Shown: positions 43,198 to 51,568 of the stretch, one piece after another
How positions within the stretch are numbered: the stretch's first letter is position 1
Layout of the letters: each line of letters starts with the position of its first letter
Assembly: GCF_048323755.1 (NCBI RefSeq)
Contig: NZ_JBLWFS010000023.1
Span: 1-64,000 of the forward strand
Direction: 5' to 3'
Length of the DNA stretch: 64,000 nucleotides
From: Alkalihalobacterium sp048323755
GTDB taxonomy: Bacteria > Bacillota > Bacilli > Bacillales > Bacillaceae_F
Translations under genes and position numbers: made by a program
The notes under the pieces: generated by a model
What the model was told of the DNA's origin: nothing
Database searches by the model: none
What the model saw: only the letters and a program-made list of their open reading frames with translations

Positions 43198-43386
43198 GTG
43201 GCTAAAAAGTTAGAGATTACCCTCACTAGAAGTGTTATCGGACGTCCTGAGGACCAACGTATTACTGTAAAAACTTTAGGCTTACGCAAGATGCATCAAA
43301 CTGTAGTGCAACAAGATAACGCTGCTATTCGTGGTATGGTTAATAAAGTAGCACATTTAGTAACAGTTAAAGAAATCGATGCGTAA
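43198..43386 (+). CDS. rpmD: Ribosomal protein uL30
   Basis: 62 residues: LEITLTRSVIGRPEDQR then TVKTLGLRKMHQTVVQQDN. It starts with GTG after AAGGAGGG. Confidence 0.97.
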   Translation: MAKKLEITLTRSVIGRPEDQRITVKTLGLRKMHQTVVQQDNAAIRGMVNKVAHLVTVKEIDA

Positions 43387-43415
43387 TTGAAACTTACTTA
43401 AGAGGAGGTGGCAAC

Positions 43416-43856
43416 ATGAAACTTCATGAGTTGAAACCTGCAGAAGGGTCTCGCAAGGTACGTAACCGCGTTGGACGTGGTATCGGTTCTGGTAACGGTA
43501 AAACAGCTGGTCGTGGACACAAAGGACAAAACTCCCGTTCAGGTGGTGGCGTTCGTCCAGGCTTTGAAGGTGGGCAAAACCCAATCTTCCGTCGTTTACC
43601 AAAACGAGGATTTACAAACCCTACTCGCAAAGAGTTTACGATTGTAAACCTTGAGACGTTAAACCGTTTTGATGCAGGCACTGAAGTTACACCTGAGCTA
43701 TTAATCGAAACTGGTGTAGTTAAGAACGTTAAGCATGGTATTAAGATCCTTGGTAACGGCAAGCTTGAGAAGCAACTTACAGTTAAAGCTAATAAGTTCT
43801 CTGCTACTGCTGTAGAAGCTATCGAAGCTGCTGGCGGAAAAACTGAGGTGATTTAA
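43416..43856 (+). CDS. rplO: Ribosomal protein uL15
   Basis: 146 residues with the long basic glycine-rich extension (GRGIGSGNGKTAGRGHKGQ, SRSGGGVRPGFEGGQ) that penetrates the 50S core. GAGGAGGTGGC precedes the ATG. Its stop overlaps the secY start by one base (TAATG). Confidence 0.98.
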   Translation: MKLHELKPAEGSRKVRNRVGRGIGSGNGKTAGRGHKGQNSRSGGGVRPGFEGGQNPIFRRLPKRGFTNPTRKEFTIVNLETLNRFDAGTEVTPELLIETGVVKNVKHGIKILGNGKLEKQLTVKANKFSATAVEAIEAAGGKTEVI

Positions 43857-45148
43857 TGTTCCGGACGATCTCCAACATTATGCGCGTTGGTGACTTAAGA
43901 CGAAAGGTTATTTTTACACTATTAATGCTTATTGTCTTTCGGATTGGTACATTTATTCCTGTACCGGGTTCGAATAAAGATGTATTAAATTTCTATGATC
44001 AAGCCAATGCTTTTGGATTTTTAAATACATTTGGTGGTGGAGCATTAGGTAACTTTTCGATTTTTGCAATGGGAATTATGCCGTATATCACCGCGTCCAT
44101 TGTTGTACAGTTACTTCAAATGGATGTAGTGCCTAAGTTTGCAGAATGGGCAAAACAGGGTGAAGCAGGTCGTCGGAAATTGGCTCAAGTCACTCGTTAT
44201 GGAACAATTGTGTTAGGTTTTATTCAAGCACTAGGGATGTCTATTGGTTTCAATACGATTTTCCCGGGGTTAATTCCTAACCCAACTGTTCCTACCTATT
44301 TATTTATTGCACTCGTACTTACGGCTGGAACAGCATTTCTAATGTGGCTAGGTGAACAAATTACTGCAAAAGGAGTCGGTAACGGTATATCGATCATTAT
44401 CTTTGCAGGTATAGCTGCAGGTATTCCAAATGCAGTAAACCAAATCTATGCTATCCAAATTGAAAATGCTGGTGAACAACTGTTTTTAAGTATTGTTACA
44501 GTATTACTGTTACTTCTGGCAGTCCTTGCTATTATCGTAGGAGTAATCTATGTTCAACAGGCTTTACGTAAAGTACCAGTTCAATATGCGAAGCGTCTTG
44601 TTGGGAGAAGTCCTGTTGGCGGACAGTCAACGCATCTACCACTTAAGGTAAATGCAGCTGGGGTTATTCCTGTCATCTTTGCTTTATCATTATTTATGTT
44701 TCCACCAACGATCGCTGGTTTCTTTGGTGGTGAAAATACAGTAGCTCATTGGGTTACAACTATTTTTGATATTAATAACCCGTACGGTATGATACTTTAT
44801 GCATTGCTCATCATTGGATTTACTTATTTCTATACGTTTATTCAGGTTAATCCTGAGCAATTGGCGGACAATCTGAAGAAGCAAGGCGGTTATATCCCGG
44901 GTATACGACCAGGAAAGACGACGCAGGAATATATTACACGTATCCTGTATCGACTGACACTAGTTGGAGCATTATTCTTAGCTGTTGTCTCAATTATTCC
45001 AGTCTTCTTTACTACATTCATGGGATTACCTGCCGCGATCCAAATTGGCGGAACTGGATTATTAATTGTCGTTGGTGTAGCATTAGATACGATGAAACAA
45101 ATTGAGAGTCAGTTAATCAAACGTCATTACAAAGGATTCATAAAGTAA
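43856..45148 (+). CDS. secY: Preprotein translocase subunit SecY
   Basis: Channel subunit of SecYEG, 430 residues, ten hydrophobic spans. Landmarks: MRVGDLRRKVIFTLLMLIVF at the N-terminus, the plug-region GGGALGNFSIFAMGIMPYI and the cytosolic loop RSPVGGQSTHLPLKVNAAGV. Coupled to rplO by a one-base overlap. Confidence 0.98.
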   Translation: MFRTISNIMRVGDLRRKVIFTLLMLIVFRIGTFIPVPGSNKDVLNFYDQANAFGFLNTFGGGALGNFSIFAMGIMPYITASIVVQLLQMDVVPKFAEWAKQGEAGRRKLAQVTRYGTIVLGFIQALGMSIGFNTIFPGLIPNPTVPTYLFIALVLTAGTAFLMWLGEQITAKGVGNGISIIIFAGIAAGIPNAVNQIYAIQIENAGEQLFLSIVTVLLLLLAVLAIIVGVIYVQQALRKVPVQYAKRLVGRSPVGGQSTHLPLKVNAAGVIPVIFALSLFMFPPTIAGFFGGENTVAHWVTTIFDINNPYGMILYALLIIGFTYFYTFIQVNPEQLADNLKKQGGYIPGIRPGKTTQEYITRILYRLTLVGALFLAVVSIIPVFFTTFMGLPAAIQIGGTGLLIVVGVALDTMKQIESQLIKRHYKGFIK

Positions 45149-45155
45149 CTAGAAA

Positions 45156-45180
45156 CTAAGGGAAAGACTGTTTCCCTTAG
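45156..45180 (+). other. Perfect hairpin between secY and adk
   Basis: CTAAGGGAAA (45156-45165) pairs perfectly with TTTCCCTTAG (45171-45180) around GACTG. There is no T run, so an mRNA processing or attenuation element is more likely than a full terminator. Confidence 0.55.
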
Positions 45181-45217
45181 TGTTATAGTTATCAATTCGG
45201 TAATGGAGGGGAAGAAA

Positions 45218-45871
45218 ATGAATTTAATATTAATGGGGCTTCCGGGTGCTGGGAAAGGTACTCAAGCAGAAAAAATTGTTGAGAACTATGGAATTCCACA
45301 CATCTCTACAGGAGATATGTTCCGTGCAGCAATTAAGAATGAAACTGAACTAGGTATGAAAGCAAAGTCATTTATGGATGCAGGCGAATTAGTACCTGAT
45401 GAAGTTACTATCGGTATTGTTCGTGAGCGTTTAAGCCAAGCAGACTGCGAAAAAGGGTTTCTATTAGATGGATTTCCACGGACAGTTGCTCAAGCAGAAG
45501 CTTTAGATGGGATGCTATCATCTCTCGAAAGAAAAATTGATTTTGTTATTAATATCGATGTTCCAGAAGGCATTCTTATGGATCGACTTACGGGAAGAAG
45601 AGTTTCACCTACATCGGGGAGAACATATCATGTTATATTCAATCCTCCAAAGGTTGAAGGGATCTGTGACGTTGACGGTAGCCAATTGATTCAAAGAGAT
45701 GATGATAAACCAGAAACGGTAAAGAAACGCCTTGAAGTTAATATTAAACAAAGTAAACCACTTCTTGATTTCTACTCAGAAAAAGGTGTACTTCGTGATA
45801 TCGATGGGTTACAAGAGATTGGGCAAGTGTTTGAAAACATTGACCAACTTCTGAAAGGAATAAATGCATGA
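45218..45871 (+). CDS. adk: Adenylate kinase with a partly lost LID zinc site
   Basis: Interconverts AMP, ADP and ATP. 217 residues, same as B. subtilis: P-loop GLPGAGKGTQ, AMP site STGDMFRAA, LLDGFPRT. The LID usually binds zinc in Gram-positives (C130, C133, C150 and C or D153 in Bacillus); here the positions are S130, S133, C150, D153 (RRVSPTSGR then ICDVDG). Two of four ligands are gone, resembling the hydrogen-bonded LID of Gram-negative enzymes. ATG 45218 follows GGAGGGG. Its stop overlaps the map start. Confidence 0.96.
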   Translation: MNLILMGLPGAGKGTQAEKIVENYGIPHISTGDMFRAAIKNETELGMKAKSFMDAGELVPDEVTIGIVRERLSQADCEKGFLLDGFPRTVAQAEALDGMLSSLERKIDFVINIDVPEGILMDRLTGRRVSPTSGRTYHVIFNPPKVEGICDVDGSQLIQRDDDKPETVKKRLEVNIKQSKPLLDFYSEKGVLRDIDGLQEIGQVFENIDQLLKGINA

Positions 45872-46614
45872 TTATTTGTAAGACTGAACGTGAGATCGCC
45901 ATTATGCGCGAGGCGGGCAAGATCGTTGCCCTCACACATCAGGAGCTAAAAAAGCATATCCAACCTGGTATTACTACCAAGGAATTAGATAACATTGCCG
46001 AGAAATTGATTCGTTCCTATGATGCGGTACCATCCTTTAAAGGTTACAATGGATTTACAGGTAGTATCTGTGCTTCAGTAAATGAAGAGTTGGTGCATGG
46101 TATACCAGGGAAACGTATTCTCAAGGCTGGAGATATTATTAGTATTGATATAGGTGCTCAATACAATGGATATCATGGTGACTCTGCATGGACATATGCT
46201 GTCGGTGAAATTGCTGAAAGTGACCAGAAACTAATGGATGTAACCGAAACATCTTTATACAAAGGGTTAGAGGAAGCTAAACCAGGAGAAAGACTTTCGA
46301 ATATCTCACACGCGATACAAACTTATGTTGAAGCGCATGGATATTCAGTAGTAAGAGAATATGTAGGTCATGGTGTCGGTCAAAACTTACACGAAGATCC
46401 ACAAATTCCACACTACGGTCCTCCGGGTAAAGGTCCTCGCTTAAAACCTGGAATGGTCCTTGCAATTGAACCAATGGTCAACGCGGGAACTCGTTTTGTA
46501 CGAACTCTAGCGGATAATTGGACTGTAGTAACTACCGATAGAAAAAACTGTGCACACTTTGAGCATACGATTGCTATCACAGAAACTGGGTATGAAATAC
46601 TGACAAAAGTGTAA
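45868..46614 (+). CDS. map: Methionine aminopeptidase, type I
   Basis: Removes the initiator methionine. 248 residues with the five metal ligands in SIDIGAQYNGYHGDSAW (Asp, Asp), HGVGQNLHEDP (His), IEPMV (Glu) and FEHTIAIT (Glu). The ATGA overlap with adk and absence of a strong site suggest translational coupling. Confidence 0.97.
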   Translation: MIICKTEREIAIMREAGKIVALTHQELKKHIQPGITTKELDNIAEKLIRSYDAVPSFKGYNGFTGSICASVNEELVHGIPGKRILKAGDIISIDIGAQYNGYHGDSAWTYAVGEIAESDQKLMDVTETSLYKGLEEAKPGERLSNISHAIQTYVEAHGYSVVREYVGHGVGQNLHEDPQIPHYGPPGKGPRLKPGMVLAIEPMVNAGTRFVRTLADNWTVVTTDRKNCAHFEHTIAITETGYEILTKV

Positions 46615-46632
46615 TTATGAAGGTGATGGAAG

Positions 46633-46938
46633 ATGAATGATCCTGAATCGCTACCAGTTATTGGTCAGATCGTTGAAGTAATAAGAGGTCGTGATCGGGA
46701 ACGGTTTTGTGTAGTAGTTGGTATAATAGATCATCGCTATGTACTGATTGCTGATGGTGATTATCGCAAATACGATAAAGCAAAAAAAAAGAATGTCCAA
46801 CACCTAAAAGTCATAGATTACATCTCAGAAGAAGTGAAAACTAGCATTAATGAAACTGGTCGTGTTACCAATGCCAAGCTGCGGTTTGCGATACAAAAGT
46901 TCTTAGAACAATATCATTTACTGAAGGAAGGAGAGTAA
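46633..46938 (+). CDS. KOW domain RNA-binding protein, L14e-like
   Basis: A 101-residue protein with an N-terminal KOW/SH3-like fold (PVIGQIVEVIRGRDRERF, VVGIIDHRYVLIADGDYRK) and a basic KAKKKN stretch. I recall a similar gene (ybzG) at the same place, between map and infA, in Bacillus. Function is not known; ribosome association is an inference from context and KOW fold. GAAGGTGATGG precedes the ATG; infA starts 4 bp after its stop. Confidence 0.85.
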   Translation: MNDPESLPVIGQIVEVIRGRDRERFCVVVGIIDHRYVLIADGDYRKYDKAKKKNVQHLKVIDYISEEVKTSINETGRVTNAKLRFAIQKFLEQYHLLKEGE

Positions 46939-46942
46939 ATTC

Positions 46943-47161
46943 ATGGCGAAAGAGGATGTAATTGAAGTTGAAGGTACCGTAATTGAGCCACTACCAAATG
47001 CAATGTTCCGTGTCGAGTTAGAAAATGGTCATAAAGTATTGGCTCATGTATCAGGTAAAATTCGTATGCACTTTATCCGCATCTTACCAGGTGATAAAGT
47101 GACTGTTGAATTATCTCCATATGATTTAACGCGTGGCCGAATCACATATCGTTATAAATAA
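46943..47161 (+). CDS. infA: Translation initiation factor IF-1
   Basis: 72-residue OB-fold protein that blocks the A site during initiation; MAKEDVIEVEGTVIEPLPN and YDLTRGRITYRYK are diagnostic. GGAAGGAGAG precedes the start. Confidence 0.98.
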   Translation: MAKEDVIEVEGTVIEPLPNAMFRVELENGHKVLAHVSGKIRMHFIRILPGDKVTVELSPYDLTRGRITYRYK

Positions 47162-47172
47162 TCCTTAGGTAT

Positions 47173-47201
47173 TTGTCGGTTTAGATATAGTTTACTATGC
47201 T
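47173..47201 (+). promoter_or_regulatory. Candidate internal promoter before rpmJ
   Basis: TTGTCG (47173-47178), 17 bp, TATGCT (47196-47201), in the 89-bp gap between infA and rpmJ. It would separately drive rpmJ-rpsM-rpsK-rpoA-rplQ. Confidence 0.5.
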
Positions 47202-47250
47202 CAAATGAGAGCTTGATACGAGCACTCCGTAATATAAGGAGGTAAATATA

Positions 47251-47364
47251 ATGAAGGTCAGACCATCAGTCAAACCGATCTGCGAAAAATGTAAAGTTAT
47301 TCGTAGAAAAGGTACAGTTATGGTAATTTGTGAAAACCCTAAGCATAAACAAAAACAAGGCTAA
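47251..47364 (+). CDS. rpmJ: Ribosomal protein bL36, zinc-binding form
   Basis: 37-residue protein MKVRPSVKPICEKCKVIRR followed by a zinc site C11, C14, C27, H32. It is the zinc-dependent form. TAAGGAGGTAA precedes the ATG. Too short for many gene callers, but its sequence and position are unambiguous. Confidence 0.97.
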   Translation: MKVRPSVKPICEKCKVIRRKGTVMVICENPKHKQKQG

Positions 47365-47386
47365 TAACAAGGAGGTGCTGTAATTC

Positions 47387-47752
47387 ATGGCACGTATATC
47401 AGGTGTTGACATTCCTCGTGACAAACGAGTAGTAGTGTCCTTAACATACATCTATGGAATCGGAAGAAAACTTTCATCTGAAATCCTAGAAAAAGCTGGC
47501 GTATCAGAAGATACACGAGTTCGTGATTTAACTGAAGATGAGTTAGGTAAAATTCGTGAAGTAATGGATGCTTATCGAGTAGAAGGGGATCTTCGTCGTG
47601 AAATCTCTTTAAACATTAAGCGTCTGATCGAGATCGGTTGCTACCGTGGTATCCGTCATCGTCGTGGTCTACCAGTTCGCGGACAAAACACGAAAAACAA
47701 TGCTCGTACGCGTAAAGGTCCACGTCGTACAGTAGCTAATAAGAAGAAATAG
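47387..47752 (+). CDS. rpsM: Ribosomal protein uS13
   Basis: 30S head protein contacting P-site tRNA. 121 residues with ARISGVDIPRDKRVVVSLTY and the basic tail GLPVRGQNTKNNARTRKGPR. CAAGGAGGTGC precedes the ATG. Confidence 0.98.
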   Translation: MARISGVDIPRDKRVVVSLTYIYGIGRKLSSEILEKAGVSEDTRVRDLTEDELGKIREVMDAYRVEGDLRREISLNIKRLIEIGCYRGIRHRRGLPVRGQNTKNNARTRKGPRRTVANKKK

Positions 47753-47773
47753 TAAAGGAGGTTAGGTTAAAAC

Positions 47774-48166
47774 ATGGCTAAAAAGACTAATACACGTACA
47801 AAACGTCGTCAACGTAAAAACGTTGAAAGTGGTGTAGCACACATTAAGTCAACTTTCAACAATACGATTGTTACGATTACTGATGTACATGGAAACGCAA
47901 TTTCATGGGCTAGTGCTGGAAACCTAGGATTTAAAGGTTCACGTAAATCTACTCCATTTGCTGCACAAATGGCTGCTGAAGCCGCTGGTAAAACAGCAAT
48001 GGAAAACGGCATGAAAACGCTCGAAGTAACTGTTAAAGGTCCTGGTGCAGGTCGTGAAGCAGCTATTCGTTCTCTTCAAGCAGTAGGATTAGAAGTTAGC
48101 ATGATCCGTGACGTTACGCCTGTTCCTCATAATGGTTGCCGTCCACCAAAACGTCGTAGAGTTTAA
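47774..48166 (+). CDS. rpsK: Ribosomal protein uS11
   Basis: 30S platform protein. 130 residues with HIKSTFNNTIVTITD, GNAISWASAGNLGFKGSRKS and the C-terminal PVPHNGCRPPKRRRV. AAAGGAGGTT precedes the ATG. Confidence 0.98.
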   Translation: MAKKTNTRTKRRQRKNVESGVAHIKSTFNNTIVTITDVHGNAISWASAGNLGFKGSRKSTPFAAQMAAEAAGKTAMENGMKTLEVTVKGPGAGREAAIRSLQAVGLEVSMIRDVTPVPHNGCRPPKRRRV

Positions 48167-48184
48167 TAAAAGAAATCCAATTTC

Positions 48185-48213
48185 TTGTATAGATTTCCTA
48201 AAAGTGTTAATAA
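48185..48213 (+). promoter_or_regulatory. Possible rpoA promoter
   Basis: TTGTAT (48185-48190), 17 bp, TAATAA (48208-48213), in the 191-bp spacer before rpoA. Weak match. Confidence 0.35.
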
Positions 48214-48282
48214 TGGTTAAGACGAGATTTTCCCTAGGAAACGGTTCTTGCTTTTATTAACTATGGTAATGCGTATGGGAAC

Positions 48283-48308
48283 TGCCTAATGGGGAAGCCG
48301 GTTAGGCA
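48283..48308 (+). other. Hairpin in the rpoA leader
   Basis: TGCCTAA (48283-48289) pairs with TTAGGCA (48302-48308) over a GC-rich 12-base loop, 50 bases before rpoA. The spacer is unusually long for this operon, so a regulatory leader is possible. Confidence 0.5.
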
Positions 48309-48357
48309 ATCCTTACGGGTCAACCGGAGTTCGACGTTTTGAAGGAGGGTTTGTTGA

Positions 48358-49302
48358 ATGATTGAAATAGAAAAGCCAAATATTGAAACGATTGAAGTTA
48401 GCGAAGATGCTAAATACGGGAAGTTCGTAGTTGAGCCACTTGAACGTGGGTATGGAACAACTTTAGGGAACTCCTTACGTCGTATCCTCTTATCCTCTTT
48501 ACCAGGAGCTGCTGTAACGAGTGTACAGATTGATGGGGTATTACATGAATTCTCTACTATCGAAGGTGTAGTAGAAGATGTGACTACTATCATTCTTAGC
48601 TTGAAACAACTTGCTCTTAAAATCTACTCGGATGAAGAGAAGGTTTTAGAAATTGATACACAAGGTGAAGGTGTTATTACAGCAGGTGACCTAACACATG
48701 ATAGTGATGTAGACGTATTAAACCCTGATCTTCATATTGCGACTTTATCTAAAGGTGCTAGACTACATATGCGTTTAACTGCTAAACGTGGACGTGGTTA
48801 TGTTCTTGCTGAAGATAATAAGTCTGAAGATCAACCAATTGGAGTTATCCCAATTGATTCAATCTACACACCTGTATCTCGAGTGAATTATCAAGTCGAA
48901 AATACACGTGTCGGTCAAATTACCAACTATGACAAACTCACCTTAGATGTATGGACTGATGGAAGCATTCGTCCAGAAGAGGCAGTATCGTTAGGTGCAA
49001 AGATCTTAACTGAGCACTTAAACATTTTTGTCGGTCTTACAGATCAAGCACAAAATGCTGAAATTATGGTTGAAAAAGAAGAGGATCAAAAAGAAAAAGT
49101 GCTTGAAATGACGATTGAAGAGCTTGATCTTTCTGTTCGTTCTTACAACTGCTTAAAGCGTGCTGGTATTAATACCGTTCAAGAATTAACACACAAAACA
49201 GAAGAAGACATGATGAAAGTACGTAATCTTGGACGCAAATCTCTTGAAGAGGTCCAAGAAAAGCTTGCTGAATTAGGCTTAGGTCTTCGTAAAGAAGAGT
49301 AG
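48358..49302 (+). CDS. rpoA: RNA polymerase alpha subunit
   Basis: Assembles RNA polymerase and contacts UP elements and activators. 314 residues: the N-terminal dimerisation domain (GYGTTLGNSLRRILLSSLPG) and the C-terminal domain (LDLSVRSYNCLKRAGINTV, RNLGRKSLEEV) with the residues that bind UP DNA. GAAGGAGGG precedes the ATG. Confidence 0.98.
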   Translation: MIEIEKPNIETIEVSEDAKYGKFVVEPLERGYGTTLGNSLRRILLSSLPGAAVTSVQIDGVLHEFSTIEGVVEDVTTIILSLKQLALKIYSDEEKVLEIDTQGEGVITAGDLTHDSDVDVLNPDLHIATLSKGARLHMRLTAKRGRGYVLAEDNKSEDQPIGVIPIDSIYTPVSRVNYQVENTRVGQITNYDKLTLDVWTDGSIRPEEAVSLGAKILTEHLNIFVGLTDQAQNAEIMVEKEEDQKEKVLEMTIEELDLSVRSYNCLKRAGINTVQELTHKTEEDMMKVRNLGRKSLEEVQEKLAELGLGLRKEE

Positions 49303-49413
49303 GTTCTAGGGAAAGCTTAGCACTGTGCTGTTCTCTGTTTTTCTTGTGTTTTACCATAAATCGTCGTGCCTGTTTAGGCAATCATATAAGCGTTACAAAG
49401 GAGGGAAACAGAC

Positions 49414-49776
49414 ATGGCATATGCAAAATTAGGTCGTGATAGTGCTGGTCGTAAAGCATTATTCCGTGATTTAGTTACAGATTTAATTATCAACGAGAGA
49501 ATTGAAACTACTGAAGCAAAAGCTAAGGAACTTCGCCCTATCATTGAAAAGATGATCACTCTTGGTAAACGTGGTGACCTTCACGCACGTCGTCAAGTAG
49601 CATCTTTCGTACGTCGTGAAGTAGCTAATGAAGAGTCAGGTGAAGATGCAATTCAAAAGCTTTTCGCTGATATCGCTCCTCGTTATGAAGAGCGTCAAGG
49701 TGGATACACTCGTATCCTTAAAGTAGGTCCTCGCCGTGGTGATGGTGCACCAATGGCAATTATTGAGCTAGTTTAA
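49414..49776 (+). CDS. rplQ: Ribosomal protein bL17
   Basis: Tunnel-exit protein of bacteria. 120 residues with MAYAKLGRDSAGRKALFRDL and GGYTRILKVGPRRGDGAPMA. AAAGGAGGG precedes the ATG. End of the S10-spc-alpha cluster, followed by a terminator. Confidence 0.98.
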   Translation: MAYAKLGRDSAGRKALFRDLVTDLIINERIETTEAKAKELRPIIEKMITLGKRGDLHARRQVASFVRREVANEESGEDAIQKLFADIAPRYEERQGGYTRILKVGPRRGDGAPMAIIELV

Positions 49777-49804
49777 TTTCTGATACATCATATATATTTG
49801 ACGA

Positions 49805-49857
49805 CAAAGGGCGTGACAGGTTGTGAGCTAATTGCTCTCACTCACAGCCCTTTTTTT
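49805..49857 (+). terminator. Terminator after rplQ
   Basis: AAAGGGC (49806-49812) pairs with GCCCTTT, with TGTGAG/CTCACA inside, and seven T at the end. Confidence 0.85.
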
Positions 49858-49885
49858 ATATAGAGAGAACGTTAGGGTGATGATC

Positions 49886-50725
49886 ATGGTCGATCCAATC
49901 AAGATTAAGGACCTTACCTATAAGTATGATGCTGATGGTGAAAAAGTATTAAAAAAAATATCATTAACTGTAAAAAAGGGAGATTGGGTTGCCATCATTG
50001 GCCATAATGGATCAGGCAAGTCAACACTGTCTCGTTTTTTCAATGGCTTACTTATTCCTCAAGAGGGAGAAGTATTCATAAATGGGATGGATACGAGAAA
50101 CGAAGATAAGATGTGGGATATTCGTAAGTATGTCGGACTCGTTTTTCAAAACCCTGAAAATCAGTTAGTAGGAACGACAGTCAAAGATGATATTGCTTTT
50201 GGCCTTGAAAATAATGGCGTACCTACGGTAGAAATGGAAGATAGGATCTACGATAGTGCTGAAAAGGTCGGGATTGCTTATCTATTATCGGAGGAGCCGC
50301 ATCGACTTTCCGGGGGGCAGAAACAAAGATTAGCCATTGCCGGTATTATAGCGATTCAGCCTTCTGTAATCGTTTTAGATGAGTCGACATCCATGTTAGA
50401 TCCTCAAGGTAGAAAAGAAGTCATACAAACTGTTTTACATTTAAGAGAAACAGAGAATATGACGGTTATTTCGATTACACATGATATTGAAGAAGCTTCT
50501 CTAGCAGATCGTATCCTTGTCATGAATCAAGGAGAGATTGTTCGTGACGGTACTCCTGACGAAATATTAACGGATGAAGAATTTCTGATTGATCAAAGCC
50601 TCGATGTCCCATTCTCAGTCAAACTGCAGCGGCAGTTATTGAAGGAGGGCATCAACTTAAATCAAGTGACATTGTCCATCGATGATCTAGTGGAGGAACT
50701 ATGGAAATTAAAGTTGAACAGTTAG
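49886..50725 (+). CDS. ecfA1: ECF transporter ATPase EcfA1
   Basis: One of two ATPases of the energy-coupling module that powers several vitamin and metal S-components. 279 residues, with Walker A GHNGSGKST, Q-loop VFQNPENQ, signature LSGGQKQR and Walker B VIVLDESTSMLDP (Glu replaced by the usual DE pair, intact). ATG 49886 is chosen on spacing from TTAGGG; ATG 49880 is possible. ecfA2 starts inside its last 25 bases. Confidence 0.94.
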   Translation: MVDPIKIKDLTYKYDADGEKVLKKISLTVKKGDWVAIIGHNGSGKSTLSRFFNGLLIPQEGEVFINGMDTRNEDKMWDIRKYVGLVFQNPENQLVGTTVKDDIAFGLENNGVPTVEMEDRIYDSAEKVGIAYLLSEEPHRLSGGQKQRLAIAGIIAIQPSVIVLDESTSMLDPQGRKEVIQTVLHLRETENMTVISITHDIEEASLADRILVMNQGEIVRDGTPDEILTDEEFLIDQSLDVPFSVKLQRQLLKEGINLNQVTLSIDDLVEELWKLKLNS

Positions 50726-51564
50726 GACATACGTATATGCAAGGAACCCCCTTTGTAAAGGAAGTTCTTAAACAAGTGTCATTTCAAGTTCCAACAGGCT
50801 CTTATACTGCGATTATCGGTCACACGGGGTCAGGGAAGTCGACGATAATTCAACATTTAAATGGTCTACTTCGACCAACGCAAGGGCGAATTAAGATCGG
50901 AAATACTGAGATCAATGCAAATCAAAAGCCAAAGGACTTAAAGACGCTTCGAAAAAATGTTGGGCTTGTTTTTCAATATCCTGAACATCAATTGTTTGAA
51001 GAAACGGTCGAAAAAGATATTATCTTTGGGCCTTTGAATTTTGGTGTACCTGAAAGAGTAGCCAAACAGCGAGCGAAAATGCTTATGCCACTTGTTGGTT
51101 TGTCTGAAGAGCTTCTACAGCGCTCTCCTTTTGAATTAAGCGGTGGGCAAAAGCGCCGGGTAGCGATTGCGGGTGTCCTTGCTTTAGAGCCTAAAGTGCT
51201 TGTATTAGATGAGCCTACAGCTGGTTTAGACCCAAGAGGTCGACGTGAAATTATGGATATGTTTTATCGTTTACACCAAGAAAATCAGCTCACAACGGTA
51301 CTCGTAACGCATCATATGGAAGATGCAGCGTTGTTTGCCGATCAGATCATTGTGATGAATCAAGGAGAAGTTGTCACCAAAGGTCGCCCTGATCAAGTGT
51401 TTTCAAATCATAATCAACTTCAAGAAATTGGTTTAGATGTCCCAGAAACATTAGCTTTTATGAGTAAATTGGAAGAAGTTTTTCAACAACCGATGCCTCG
51501 TGACTTGTTTACCGTTGATCAAGTCGCGCAATTTATTAAGCAGTATATGCTTGAAAAAAGGTGA
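50701..51564 (+). CDS. ecfA2: ECF transporter ATPase EcfA2
   Basis: Second ATPase of the ECF module, 287 residues. Walker A GHTGSGKST, VFQYPEHQLFEETV, signature LSGGQKRR, Walker B VLVLDEPTAGLDP. GGAGGAAC precedes the ATG within ecfA1, and the 25-base overlap implies coupled, equimolar synthesis. Confidence 0.95.
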   Translation: MEIKVEQLGHTYMQGTPFVKEVLKQVSFQVPTGSYTAIIGHTGSGKSTIIQHLNGLLRPTQGRIKIGNTEINANQKPKDLKTLRKNVGLVFQYPEHQLFEETVEKDIIFGPLNFGVPERVAKQRAKMLMPLVGLSEELLQRSPFELSGGQKRRVAIAGVLALEPKVLVLDEPTAGLDPRGRREIMDMFYRLHQENQLTTVLVTHHMEDAALFADQIIVMNQGEVVTKGRPDQVFSNHNQLQEIGLDVPETLAFMSKLEEVFQQPMPRDLFTVDQVAQFIKQYMLEKR

Positions 51565-51568
51565 CACT

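Noticed and set aside
43424..43762. 112-codon minus-strand frame opposite rplO
   Set aside because: Proline/arginine-rich mirror of the Gly/Arg-rich rplO sequence; not a gene.
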